DNA of 64,000 nt from Thermoplasmatales archaeon (GCA_016806715.1 CP060531.1:434001-498000); one strand, 5' to 3'; counted from the stretch's first letter, positions 51,779 through 61,306 are shown. Notes: generated by a model from the letters alone, not told the origin. Translations and numbers: made by a program.

Positions 51779-52609
51779 TCACTTCACTAGCTTGCCAATT
51801 CTTGAGATCAGAAGCTTTCTTTCCAACCGACGAATCATTGCTGATGCCCATTTGTTTGCCAGTTGAGTTGTATTGTTTCCCTTGAAGTTCTTTAAAGAGT
51901 TCAGATAGAGGTGTATCCATTTGATGTAATTATCTGCCTCTTCTGAGGGACTAGATGAGGTTGGATGATGGTACCTGTATATGGTAAGTGGATCTGGTTG
52001 GTGTATAACGGTTCCCTTCTCAATAGATTTCACAAAAAGTATATTGTCAATTCCCGTGGAGACTCCTTTTAGATAGTTTCCTTTAATAATGTCAGATCTG
52101 ATGCTGATACTGCTGAGGTTGAAGGAAAATCCAATATCTTGCAGGAATCTAATTCGATTTAAATCTAGAGTCTTGGGAATCTTCATTTCCTCATCTATTA
52201 CTTTCAAATTACTAGTCTCTTCAGGGGTCAAAATTTTCTGTTGGTCATCTATTGAGACAAAACCATTGTGAAAGAACGTTACATCCTCCTGGAATACTTC
52301 CTGAACCCATTCAATTTTACCCGGGCTAAAATAATCGTCGTCCTCCAGAAAGCAAACAACTTCTGTAGATAGTTCTCTGAGAGCCTCCAATATCTTGTCG
52401 CCTTCAGATATCAATTCAGTAAATAAATTTATGACGCCATTTTTTTTAAGTTCAAGATCCAATTGAGATTCCATAAATGACTTGACTACAACTACCTTTT
52501 CGGCTTTTATTCGCTGCGTTATCACAGATTCAACAGCACGGTGAATGAATTCTTGTCTTTTATGGGCTACTATTATAACACCTATTGACGGCTTGGACAA
52601 GGATGACAC
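51779..52609 (-). CDS. Family 2 glycosyltransferase
   Basis: A 276-residue GT-A enzyme. IGVIIVAHKRQEFIHRAVES (about 9-28) opens the fold and VVCFLEDDDYFSPGKIEWVQ (about 86-105) holds the acidic metal motif. It resembles the GT2 at 44448 in layout. Its start is preceded after three bases by the stop of the GT4 gene at 52613, so the two form an operon on the minus strand. Confidence 0.84.
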   Translation of the reverse strand: MSSLSKPSIGVIIVAHKRQEFIHRAVESVITQRIKAEKVVVVKSFMESQLDLELKKNGVINLFTELISEGDKILEALRELSTEVVCFLEDDDYFSPGKIEWVQEVFQEDVTFFHNGFVSIDDQQKILTPEETSNLKVIDEEMKIPKTLDLNRIRFLQDIGFSFNLSSISIRSDIIKGNYLKGVSTGIDNILFVKSIEKGTVIHQPDPLTIYRYHHPTSSSPSEEADNYIKWIHLYLNSLKNFKGNNTTQLANKWASAMIRRLERKLLISRIGKLVK

Positions 52610-52612
52610 GAT

Positions 52613-53752
52613 TCAACTTCCCTTCAAAATGTTCTTTTCAATAAATATCTTGAAATTCTTAATAAAGTCGGTCCAGTTGTATGCTTTGGCGGTTTCCATA
52701 GCCCCGGATCTGAGCGATTCCCTAAGGGAATCAGAAGAAAGAATCATATCAAGTTTATCTGCCAGCTCAACATCGTTGCCGGGGGCAGCAAGAACACAGT
52801 TATCCAAGTCCCTGGCGTATTCCACTGAACCTCCGTTAGCGGTCATTACAACCGCGCCCCCGCATGCCATTGCTTCAAGCGGTGGCATTGGCAGTGTTTC
52901 ATTTACTCCAGTATTTACAAATATTGAACTCGTGTACAGTTTAGCCATGAGTTCGTCGTCTGTTATCCATCCGAGATACTCAAACGGAAAGTTCATCTTT
53001 GTCCCGACTACTGCACTTTTATGTCCTGCAATGACTACCTTGAAATCCTGCCTTTTTTTCCATAATCGGTTAACAGCGTTCGCGAAAACAGAGAAACCCT
53101 TGGTAGGTTCAGATCTTGCAATAGTGAATATCAACTTCTCTTTTTCATAATCCCTGGGGTAGAATACGTTGTGATCCACACCAAATCCTATGTATTCTAT
53201 GTCAGTTCCAAATTTCTCCCTCAGATCATCCACAAGCCATCTGCTCTGGGTAAACTTCGGGACATCATTCCTGTACGTTTTAAGGACTTCTCTCTTGAAA
53301 ATCTTCTCCCTGCTAAATTCAGTCTCATCTCCCTGCACAAAGTATGCCATTGGCTTCGAAAAATTCCCTGAGGCCCTAAGAGTGGGATGAAAACTCTGCC
53401 AGCTAGTTGCAACATACACATCCGGGATTTCATGCCTGTACAATATTGAAGGTCGAGAAAAATATTGTTGAAAGATAAATACCGGCCATCTTTTCAAGTT
53501 CAGATTGTCGGAGAATGATGTGATTGAATCGATTAAAGAGAAAAGATTGCCAGGACTGACTCTTTCAGCACCATAGAAGTTGAACACGTTCCTCCTCCGC
53601 CACAACATGTCAAGGTACTTCATGGAATGAAAAGCCAGAATCTTGCTCTGATAACCCTCTTCGCATAGTAATCTTGATATGGTAAACACATTTCTTGGCC
53701 CGCCGCCCCTGATCGGATCCATTACAAAAAAAATCTTTGTACCCAACTTCAA
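52613..53752 (-). CDS. Family 4 glycosyltransferase
   Basis: A 379-residue GT-B enzyme. The acceptor domain begins IFFVMDPIRGGGPRNVFTIS (GGG loop at about residues 16-18). The donor domain contains FTIARSEPTKGFSVFANAVN (about 202) and NTGVNETLPMPPLEAMACGG (about 278-297), a GT4 motif with the E-x7-E spacing. It heads a two-gene unit with the GT2 at 51779. It is the last intact gene before the decayed mobile-element zone. Confidence 0.87.
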   Translation of the reverse strand: MKLGTKIFFVMDPIRGGGPRNVFTISRLLCEEGYQSKILAFHSMKYLDMLWRRRNVFNFYGAERVSPGNLFSLIDSITSFSDNLNLKRWPVFIFQQYFSRPSILYRHEIPDVYVATSWQSFHPTLRASGNFSKPMAYFVQGDETEFSREKIFKREVLKTYRNDVPKFTQSRWLVDDLREKFGTDIEYIGFGVDHNVFYPRDYEKEKLIFTIARSEPTKGFSVFANAVNRLWKKRQDFKVVIAGHKSAVVGTKMNFPFEYLGWITDDELMAKLYTSSIFVNTGVNETLPMPPLEAMACGGAVVMTANGGSVEYARDLDNCVLAAPGNDVELADKLDMILSSDSLRESLRSGAMETAKAYNWTDFIKNFKIFIEKNILKGS

Positions 53753-53881
53753 ACTATCGACCCGCCGCCTATTTTATTGCAGCGTATTACATGAATCCTT
53801 TATGAACATTTCCACAAGTTTTAAGAGTTCAGCCGTTTGAAGTCGTCTCGGATCGGGCATGGGAGAAAGTTTCCCTTCATT

Positions 53882-54067
53882 TCAGTTTAATTCAAGAACA
53901 CTGTAGACTCTTGCCAAGTCCATTCCACACCCATCCAAACCTGATTCGCCTGAGATCTTCCTGTAAATAACCGAAGGTCTAAGTGCTCTCTCTGCTCTGT
54001 TGTTTGTAGATTCCGACGGTCTGTCAATACCGAACCTGAAGAGATTGTTTCTCCTGTACTTTATCTC
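53882..54067 (-). pseudogene. IS66-like transposase, C-terminal remnant
   Basis: The minus strand encodes about 61 codons reading KYRRNNLFRFGIDRPSESTN, NRAERALRPSVIYRKISGES and DLARVYSVLELN. The string NNRAERALRP followed by RKISG is the hallmark C-terminal motif of IS66-type transposases. The open frame is preceded by an in-frame TGA at 54068-54070 and lacks the rest of the protein, so it is a relic. The ISL3-like relic on the other strand begins at the same junction. Confidence 0.75.
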
Positions 54068-54071
54068 TCAC

Positions 54072-54422
54072 TTCTGGGCAGATCAGCATGCATATCACTT
54101 CAAGATAGCCCTGCAGAGATTATGGCAGATCAATGGCAGCATTGTTGAATCATACCTAGGGAAATGGATATTATGGGCATCCAGGTCAAGGATGCCGGAT
54201 ATCAACTAGCTTGGAAAGACCGTAAATCGGTATCTCGCAGGCAGAATGGAAGCCATCAAATGTGGAATAAATTTAGCTGTTGCAGAGGGATTGAACAACA
54301 AGATCCGGACAGTATTCAAGCGTTCTTACGGGTTCAAGGCTCAGGAATATGGGGACACGATCATATGTCTTGTGGCAGGAGGTCTCAAGTTACCCCACAA
54401 TGTTGAAGAGATCCAAGTTTGA
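54072..54422 (+). pseudogene. ISL3-like transposase, C-terminal remnant with in-frame stop
   Basis: The plus strand reads FWADQHAYHFKIALQRLWQI, then GKWILWASRSRMPDIN, an in-frame TAG at 54207-54209, then LGKTVNRYLAGRMEA and VAEGLNNKIRTVFKRSYGF. The (E)GLNNKI(R/K)T-x-KR-x-YGF pattern and the W-x-x-WA spacing are diagnostic of the C-terminal part of ISL3/DDE_Tnp_ISL3 transposases. The N-terminal half is missing. The frame is preserved across the stop codon. Confidence 0.75.
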
Positions 54423-54468
54423 TAATTTTCTGTCACGACTCAATGAGATAATAGAAACGGTTGTTCAA

Positions 54469-55218
54469 TTAAACTTTTTCTGCTTCAAATAAGATAACCT
54501 CTTTCAAGTCCGTTGGCATTACATCCCTAATCAATTCTATAAATTTGTTTCTTTTAGTTCCATACGGATTTAATCCGTATATTTTCTTCACTTTAAATTT
54601 CTGCGTAAGTAATTCCCTGATCTCGCTTGTTGTATATTCTCTTATGTGACCATATCCGCCGAAAACTCCATCGACTATGCTGCGTTTGGACCAATGTATA
54701 TTTCTACCTAACAGTGCAGCGAACCTTTTGTGTACACTTACTGCGTTGGGAACACTGCCAACTAACATGCCACCCGGTCTTAAAATTTTATATATATTGG
54801 AAAAAACAACTTCATCGGGTGCCAGAATATGCTCCAATGTTTCATAAAATATGACAAGGTCAAAATTAATATTGGTCTTACTCTCAGCTACATTTTGATC
54901 AATCACATTATAAAATTCCGTCTTGACGCTGTTGTAATATGGATTTTTTAGATTTTCAAGATAATGTAAATTAGGTATAAGCGACGTATAAGAAGCATCC
55001 AATCCGGTTATGATCTCATTAAAAAGTGGATCCAAAATTGATAACCCAATGTTGGCAACTCTCATCTTGGGTTTTATATGGGAAGCAACATCGTTAACTA
55101 TGAAGGAGAACCGTTTTTTGTGCGCTAATGCATATCCCTTCTCTTCTTCAGTCTCGCAAAAACTTATAAGTTTATCATATACCCAATTCGGTTCATATTT
55201 AGTAACTTGTTTATGCAT
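54469..55218 (-). CDS. Class I SAM-dependent methyltransferase
   Basis: A 249-residue protein. MRVANIGLSILDPLFNEIIT (about residues 54-73) resembles motif I, although the usual G-x-G is weakened; FDLVIFYETLEHILAPDEVV (about 124-143) is motif II and LRPGGMLVGSVPNAVS the following strand, typical of UbiE/BioC-like methyltransferases. The gene is AT-richer than the sugar genes to its left, hinting at a separate origin. It overlaps the downstream end of a truncated gene to its right by 55 bases on the same strand, which suggests partial deletion or rearrangement there. Confidence 0.78.
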   Translation of the reverse strand: MHKQVTKYEPNWVYDKLISFCETEEEKGYALAHKKRFSFIVNDVASHIKPKMRVANIGLSILDPLFNEIITGLDASYTSLIPNLHYLENLKNPYYNSVKTEFYNVIDQNVAESKTNINFDLVIFYETLEHILAPDEVVFSNIYKILRPGGMLVGSVPNAVSVHKRFAALLGRNIHWSKRSIVDGVFGGYGHIREYTTSEIRELLTQKFKVKKIYGLNPYGTKRNKFIELIRDVMPTDLKEVILFEAEKV

Positions 55219-55655
55219 TTTATCCTGATACCCTTAACCGTTCTCAATCTTTTAACTACTATAAACGTTTTTCTTAATAACGTCCTCCTTAGAGATAGCA
55301 TGGAATCGATTATATCCCACCTTTCCAGGTTATACAATTTTGGGAAATCTACAAGTTTCTGTGCCTTCAATCCTATCTTGGTCAGTCCAAATCCTGATAG
55401 ACCACAGTATTCAGGTTTCGTTTCTATCCTGACTCTATCAATGTATTCTGAACCATCAAAGGTCTTCCAGTTGTCTGGTTTTGAGCGGTCAGTAAAGTTA
55501 AAGATAGAATATGTGTCAACCCTGTCACTCTTCACCAGGTATGGAAAACAGCATAAGTTTTCGTGACATGAAATAAGATTCCGGATATGCCAGGGAGATG
55601 CAACTATGTCCTGCTCAATTATCACGTGATTGTGGCCCGATCCCCAATAATGATC
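55164..55655 (-). pseudogene. 5'-truncated glycosyltransferase-like gene
   Basis: An open frame on the minus strand reads YWGSGHNHVIIEQDIVASPW at its upstream end and ends RIGYMINL. E-Q-D in the first stretch corresponds to the D-x-D-equivalent region of a GT-A-like enzyme, so about 160 C-terminal residues remain and the N-terminal nucleotide-binding half is gone. The frame runs upstream without a start into sequence that looks like the end of an IS3-like element (TGATCTGACCCCCC near 55651), which probably cut the gene. It may still be read from an internal GTG at 55625 but should not be catalytically complete. Confidence 0.55.
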
Positions 55656-55840
55656 TGACCCCCCTGGATTCTGGACAGATATTCTGTCTTACAATGAGAC
55701 ATTTTCCTTCAACCTCTCTTTCTTCTCAATTCTGTTCTTCGCTCTTCTCTCCTCCTTTCGGTATACCTCCTTAAATAGTGAGGCAAAGTTGTCTTATAGT
55801 GTTAGATATATATTAGATGATGAATTGAAAGGGGCTTGGG

Positions 55841-56542
55841 GGAACAATAACAGAGCGACGAAGATGGAAAGCTGAAGGGAAATTTGTCATCATACGTGGG
55901 GTCAAGGAAAACAACAGGGTTGTTGAAACATGCTGGAAATACCCTGTGGATCCAAGCATGTAAAACAAGTGGAATGAATCCTACGGCACCTTCGGACTTG
56001 TCGGCCTTAAGCCACTCTACAGGAGGATGGAACCTGGCGTCGGAAAGCTCATGAAGGAGAACGAGAAGCTGAAAGGTATCATAAAGGATCTAGGTCTTAC
56101 ACTCAGTCCTGAAAAAATACATTTGGTCGGAGCGGAGTATGGTTTTGAACTCCTTGGCTTCACGTTTGTGAGGCGTTACTCCGGAAAAAGAAGGAAGGTT
56201 ACCACAAGATGGTACCCTTCTCCCAGGTCGGAGAAACGAATCCGGGAACGCATAAGGAACATGACGGGGAGGAACATGCTGGCGATAACCAAGCCGGAAG
56301 AGGCAAAGGAAACTCCCATACCCATACTGAAAGGATATGGGAATTATTTTGCATACAGCATGGGTGCGTCTATTTTCCATGAAATATGAAACTATCTGCA
56401 GAATCGTTTTATGACCATTTACTGCAACCAGCACAACCGGACAAGTCACTGGAGAAACTCTGAAATAGGGAAAAAATGGCTCTCGCTAATGGAATACGCC
56501 CCGTTATCTCTTTATTCCAAACGACATAATGCCATGTCATAA
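55841..56542 (+). pseudogene. Chimeric relic: IS3-type OrfA fused to a group II intron maturase tail
   Basis: A single frame carries two parts. The first reads TERRRWKAEGKFVIIRGVKE, then an in-frame TAA at 55961-55963, then NKWNESYGTFGLVGLKPLYR and KLMKENEKLKGIIKDL: the helix-turn-helix and coiled coil of IS3-family OrfA. The second follows without a break: GLTLSPEKIHLV, GFELLGFTFVRRYSG, PSPRSEKRIRERIRNM and ILKGYGNYFAYSMGASIFHE, the C-terminal thumb/domain X of group II intron reverse transcriptases, interrupted by TGA at 56387-56389 and ending at 56542 after YCNQHNRTSHWRNSEIGKKW. The junction lies near a shared DLGL-like codon run, suggesting recombination. No catalytic YADD core remains. 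Confidence 0.7.
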
Positions 56543-56582
56543 CTATACCAAAGGGTAAAGGCTACGAATATCATGACCAGAT

Positions 56583-57809
56583 ATGACCTCAAAACTCTTA
56601 CAGGGTGAACTCAATTTGATAGGCAAATTGCCGGATACCGCGGGAAAGACAATCGTGGACTTTGATCAGGATCTGGCATTGAAAAGCCTATCGGAACTTA
56701 GGAGATTATTCTACATTCAGAAATTACGGACCATTCATTAGAACGTGGGACTATTACCACTAAACGCGGACAAGTTTAGGAATATTGTAAAGGGGTTAAA
56801 CGATCAGCCCTACAAACAATGGACAAAGATAACATACAAGGAGTCCGTGAAGAAATTCTGGGCATTTCTGATAGGTGAGGATATACCTAAGGACCTTATG
56901 GGAATGTTAAAGGCAAAGATTCCAAAGGACAATGGCAAAACCTCACAGGACTTGTTAATAGATGATATTCAAAAATTGATTGGGACTGCACGTAACAACC
57001 GTGATAAATGCGTCATCTCATTACTTTATGAGTCAGGAATGTGATCGGGTGAATTGCTTAACCTTAAGGTCGGTGATGTGGAACAGTTACCCGGGCGGTT
57101 GTGGATAAAGGAATATGCATGTAAAACTAACACCAGACAAACCGCAGTGGTCATGGGTCGCACAGTTGACATAATGAGGGAATTTCTTAACTTTCATCTT
57201 AGAAAAGATAATGCTGATAGACCGTTATTCTATGCACTCTCACATCCTGACATACCAATGACACACAGTAGTTTACAACGAATGATCGATACCTGTGTAA
57301 GCCAGTCAGGCGTTAAGAAGAAGGTTTATCCGCACTTATTCAGGCATTCCTATGCGAACCGAATGTCTGGCGTGTTATCAGAATCGACATTAAGGCAGCA
57401 TTTAGGCTGGGAAATGGATTCTAAAATGCCCAGAACATACATTCACAGGAATGATCGGCAATTGGACATATCGGCCGCATATGGTAAGGTAAAGGAAATG
57501 AACACAAAACTGATCATTAAAGTGATTGAAAATCCGGAATGCCCAAACTGTCATGAAACCATTGATTCAAAAAAAAACACATTCTGGTCTAAGTACTGTG
57601 AACCATTAAACGTGAATGAATCAGTATATACAGAAGAACCTAAAACGATCGCATTACTTATTGAGAACATGAAAAATATGCAGAGTACTGTGGATCCTTC
57701 ACTAAAACAGATTAACGAATATGAAGAAGCGACTAAAGCGGCATACGAAATCCTGCCGTCGTATGGTAAGACACTAGAAGAGCTGAAAGAACAGGTAAAG
57801 GCAAAGTAA
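56583..57809 (+). pseudogene. Tyrosine recombinase/integrase with two in-frame stops
   Basis: One frame of 408 codons from ATG 56583 to TAA 57807-57809. Codon 53 is TAG (56739-56741) and codon 154 is TGA (57042-57044). The N-terminal half is a SAM-like core-binding domain (KQWTKITYKESVKKFWAFLI). The catalytic domain has LLYESGM-stop-SGELLNLKVGDV, where the stop replaces the first catalytic Arg (CGA to TGA), then HLFRHSYANRM with H251, R254 and H255, and Tyr286 in PRTYIHR. A C-terminal C-x-x-C pair (CPNCHET) follows. Apart from the stops the catalytic set is intact. It likely belonged to an integrated plasmid or virus. Confidence 0.8.
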
Positions 57810-57932
57810 TTTTCCCCCCATTCTGAAAGCCAGGGACAGGGACAGTCGAATGAAAGGCACAGGTGTTGGTAAATACATTAAGAGACCGCAAAATGTCTAA
57901 TTTCATTTCTAAATTAATGGTGAATAAAAATA

Positions 57933-57988
57933 CCTCGGTGCCCGAGTACCGTAATTGACAGGCTTTCTTGGTCTGGGTGCCCCCGAGG
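57933..57988. repeat. GC-rich repeat/hairpin after the integrase relic (candidate attachment or RNA structure)
   Basis: CCTCGG at 57933-57938 pairs with CCGAGG at 57983-57988, and GGTGCCC occurs as a direct repeat near both ends (GGTGCCCGAG and GGTGCCCCCGAG). This GC-rich block stands out in AT-rich surroundings, 120 bases after the integrase end. It might be an integration-site remnant or a structured RNA element upstream of the next gene. No tRNA identity was found. Confidence 0.3.
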
Positions 57989-58022
57989 GAAGAAAATCAT
58001 AAAGGATAAACAGGTCAACATT

Positions 58023-58100
58023 ATGGTATCAACAATAAAAATTAAAGGGGGAAAGCCTATTAGGATTTATGATAAGACGGAGGTGAAAGTGAAAAAATGA
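58023..58100 (+). CDS. Small ORF (25 aa) coupled to the FkbM gene
   Basis: A 25-codon frame reading MVSTIKIKGGKPIRIYDKTE and ending VKVKK. Its TGA stop overlaps the ATG of the methyltransferase gene (ATGA), the standard arrangement for translational coupling. It is lysine-rich with a beta-hairpin pattern and could be a leader peptide or a shortened small protein. No family is recognised. Confidence 0.35.
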   Translation: MVSTIKIKGGKPIRIYDKTEVKVKK

Positions 58101-59008
58101 GTATAAAGAATATAATGCATGCTAGAAACAAATTTAAACTAGCGTACAAGAACTATGTGAGCGTTATGGGGAACATTTGGAGAGGAAAAAACAAGATTAA
58201 GGTTATCTTGCAGAATGGAAATTCAAACTATTTAAGCAACGATTCAGCTTGGAACTATGCTCAATTAATTGCTAATAAGAATGTCCATATTGCTGAATTA
58301 CCCTCAGACAGTAATAGTATAAAATTTACTTATTCTGGTAAGAGCATAACAATAGAAGATGGTATCGGGGACATCTGGGGTGTTTTTGCCCGTGAGGAGT
58401 ATGCTTTCCTTGAGGTTGAAAATGAAATAGTGGTAGATATAGGTGCTAATATTGGTGATTCCCCAATATATTTCGCATTAAATGGCGCAAAAAACGTTAT
58501 CGCTTTAGAACCATTTCCCTACTCATATAACATAGCATTAAAAAATATCAAAAAAAATAATATCGATGACAAAATAATATTATTGAATGCTGGTTATGGT
58601 AAAGATGGTACTATAAAGATAAATCCTGATTTTGAAAACACCGCTGGTTCTGATTTAAAATCCTTCAATGATGGCGTGGATATTAAAATATTGTCATTGA
58701 AAAAGTTATTGAGTGATTACCATATAGATATGGCTGTTCTAAAGATGGATTGCGAAGGCGGTGAGTACAATTTACTTAAGGAGGATAACGATACCTTAAA
58801 GAAATTTAAAAGAATACAAATCGAGTATCACTACGGTTATGAAAAATTACTGGAAAAACTCGAAAATGCCGGATTCACTGTAACCTACTCTAAACCTGTG
58901 AAATATTTTAATAAAAATGCAACAGAACCGAATATGGTTATGGGTTATATCTATGCAAAATCAGGTGTGTTAAGAAACGCATTTCCACAGTTGACCAATA
59001 ACGGATAA
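58097..59008 (+). CDS. FkbM-family SAM-dependent methyltransferase
   Basis: A 303-residue protein. IVVDIGANIGDSPIYFALNG (about 115-134) is motif I, VIALEPFPYSYNIALKNIKK the acidic strand-2 end, and AVLKMDCEGGEYNLLKEDND (about 214-233) the FkbM hallmark. FkbM enzymes methylate sugar hydroxyls or polyketides. The gene is clearly AT-richer than the glycan genes (long runs of AAA/ATA codons), so recent transfer is likely. It is translationally coupled to a 25-codon frame before it. It may act on the cell-surface glycan. Confidence 0.87.
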   Translation: MSIKNIMHARNKFKLAYKNYVSVMGNIWRGKNKIKVILQNGNSNYLSNDSAWNYAQLIANKNVHIAELPSDSNSIKFTYSGKSITIEDGIGDIWGVFAREEYAFLEVENEIVVDIGANIGDSPIYFALNGAKNVIALEPFPYSYNIALKNIKKNNIDDKIILLNAGYGKDGTIKINPDFENTAGSDLKSFNDGVDIKILSLKKLLSDYHIDMAVLKMDCEGGEYNLLKEDNDTLKKFKRIQIEYHYGYEKLLEKLENAGFTVTYSKPVKYFNKNATEPNMVMGYIYAKSGVLRNAFPQLTNNG

Positions 59009-59285
59009 AGTCAATGTTTTTTTACCTTTATTATCTGTCAGAATGTATACTGTCGGATCCGGTTCACCGGGAAACATTGACATTTTAGGGTGAAAACGTC
59101 AATATGGGCACTGAAGGGCATGGATAACCGGCATACCTTTCATGCAGGGCCCATATAACGTTTTTTAAAAACCCTGCTCTGTTTAACAAATTCGTCCTGA
59201 ATCTAATCGTTTTCGTTATTTCTGGTTTACTCCATCGTTGTATCCCTTCCTATCCGGGGTTTTTCATCTTTACCTCCTCCCTTGC

Positions 59286-59936
59286 TCATTGATTTATACA
59301 ATCGTATACCCACAATCTCTGGTATCCCTCTGTCTCCAGACCTTCTCTGGATCTGCTGACACAGTTCTCCCCGAATTTACGCTTCACTGCAGAGACTATA
59401 CCCTCGGTACCCGGCCATCTCATGCCATAATGATTCTCCTCTGCACATATTTTGTATCCCCTGTCCTCGTATTCCCTTATGGCTCTTCTCCCTTACTTGC
59501 TTCCGTTGTATCGGTTAGAGGAGGCGTTCTTCCTGATCTTATTGACCGGTTTAGCATGTATGGAGTGCGTAAGATCGAAGAGATCGTTCACGTCAAATGC
59601 ACCGTCACCATAGAATTCCCTCGCGGTGACGTCTTTCATCACTGCTTCCGTTATGTGCTTCCCCGCAGTTTCAGGTTCTGACATTCCGTTTCCCTCAATG
59701 TGTGATTCTATGCCGATGATCTTCTTTGTCCTGACATCAGCTGTTATTATGAGGATGAAATGCTCCCTCTGCCTTGCATCCGGATCACTGTATTTCATGA
59801 TCCTGTACGATCCCGCGTTGTTTGTCTTCAATCCGGTGTCGTCTGTACCGAGTTCTGCATATCTCAGGCCTGAAATATCGATATCAGGCATCATGTCATA
59901 AAAGCAGTTGGTAAGGAGTGTGCGGGAAATCCGCAA
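59286..59936 (-). pseudogene. IS5/IS1182-type transposase remnant with in-frame stop
   Basis: On the minus strand one frame reads LRYAELGTDDTGLKTNNAGS, DPDARQREHFILIITADVRT, VTAREFYGDGAFDVNDLFDL, then an in-frame TAA at 59493-59495, then RAIREYEDRGYKICAEENHY, GMRWPGTEGIVSAVKRKFGE and WVYDCINQ before TGA. DTG...YGDGAYD...RWP-x-(T/E)EGI-x-SA-x-KR-x-FGE is the DDE pattern of IS5-like transposases. The N-terminus is missing and the frame is otherwise kept, so it is a decayed copy. The bases to its right up to 60132 hold no clear gene. Confidence 0.8.
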
Positions 59937-60132
59937 GCACTGTTGGACGAGAGGGTTCTGCGTATCGGCAGGACTTTACTCTATTTCCGGGAGGGCCTGG
60001 AGATGAGATTCCTCGGGGCTACCTACCAATACGTAACACCAAGGGAGATGAATTTGAAATGCACGGACTAGAGACAAAAAACCTGAAATCTTATAAGACA
60101 ATATTGTATCCAATTAGCGGAACTAACCAGTT

Positions 60133-61044
60133 TTACTTCGCAGAAAAATAAACATTTTGTACATAGTCCATCCCAGGCTGGTCCACAAAAACTTTTCTAC
60201 CTTCAAAGTCCACAGAGTATGCAAAGTCCGAAAGAAATTTGATTGACGCGTTCTTAAGTACCCGTGAATGGGTCTCCAATATTATTCTAGGTCTAAAATC
60301 CTTAAGGATTTGTTTCGCTCCATTCAGTACATCCAACTCAAAACCTTCTACATCAATCTTCATTAACGTTGGTCCTTTGTCGTAGAATGAATCCAAGGTG
60401 ACTGTGGATACTTCCTCTATTTTTCCACCCCCGATTTTTGCACCCATGTTTCCGGAAATATGTAGTTTTGTCTTACCATTACTAGAGCTGGCAGCATAAT
60501 TGTAAGCATCAACATTCTTAGCAGCGTTGATTCTGAGGTTCTTCAGTAGAATATTGAAGTTATCTTTGAGAGGCTCAAGACTTATTACCTCTTTGCTTCC
60601 AGCATAATTTGAACACAGCAGGGCATAATCTCCAAACTGTGCGCCCACATCTAGAATAACATCGTTTTCTGTAGGAGCGAACCCTTGAAAGCTGCTATAT
60701 ATTTTGTCAATGAAGACTTCTACAATATCCTTCCCCGGAGTCTCATCTGTGAATTCTATACCAAAGTTTCTCTTCACATATTCCTTTGGAAGATAATCCC
60801 AGCTTTTCTTCCAATCTTTATAGTTCAAAAGCCTGTTCTCCTTTCTTAAAAGGTGGGAAAGAATCAATCCTAGAAAGGTTGAATTACCTCTGATTGCCTT
60901 TATATCTTGAAGGTAGCGATATTTCCAGACCAGTTTGTTTGCTATATGATTTTTTGGTACAAATGAACCATACTGGTTACTCATCATTTTACTCAGAATA
61001 AGATCACTGCTTTTCAAGTCTTGATATTTAAGTTGATTCATCAT
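60133..61044 (-). CDS. FkbM-family SAM-dependent methyltransferase
   Basis: A 303-residue protein. DVILDVGAQFGDYALLCSNY (about 128-147) is motif I, VISLEPLKDNFNILLKNLRI the following strand, and PTLMKIDVEGFELDVLNGAK (about 230-249) the FkbM signature. The N-terminal 110 residues are helical and specific. It shares family and length with the gene at 58097 but is not a close copy. It is likely a sugar O-methyltransferase acting on surface glycans. Confidence 0.87.
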   Translation of the reverse strand: MMNQLKYQDLKSSDLILSKMMSNQYGSFVPKNHIANKLVWKYRYLQDIKAIRGNSTFLGLILSHLLRKENRLLNYKDWKKSWDYLPKEYVKRNFGIEFTDETPGKDIVEVFIDKIYSSFQGFAPTENDVILDVGAQFGDYALLCSNYAGSKEVISLEPLKDNFNILLKNLRINAAKNVDAYNYAASSSNGKTKLHISGNMGAKIGGGKIEEVSTVTLDSFYDKGPTLMKIDVEGFELDVLNGAKQILKDFRPRIILETHSRVLKNASIKFLSDFAYSVDFEGRKVFVDQPGMDYVQNVYFSAK

Positions 61045-61306
61045 ATGTTAAAACTTATTTCATTGGTTGGTATAAGTGCTCTTTATCGGTTCTAATGTAT
61101 GTAGCTTTTCATTATCTCGCATTATATAGTCTAATGAGAGCGGTATTCAAACTTATGAGAGATATAGCTGGTATGTAAGCTGATTGAAGATTTGGCAATA
61201 TTTTAAAGCTTCCTTACTCCACATTCGTAAAGAATTATGAATAAATTATCATGGAAAATGATGTTGAGATGGAAACATTTTTTTGGGGCAGCAAAACCAA
61301 CATACT

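Noticed and set aside
59918-60151. A 77-codon plus-strand frame
   Set aside because: Its first half is antisense to the transposase relic; the end (YKTILYPISGTNQFYFAEK) looks coding-like but has no start or recognisable family, so it may be only a gene tail.
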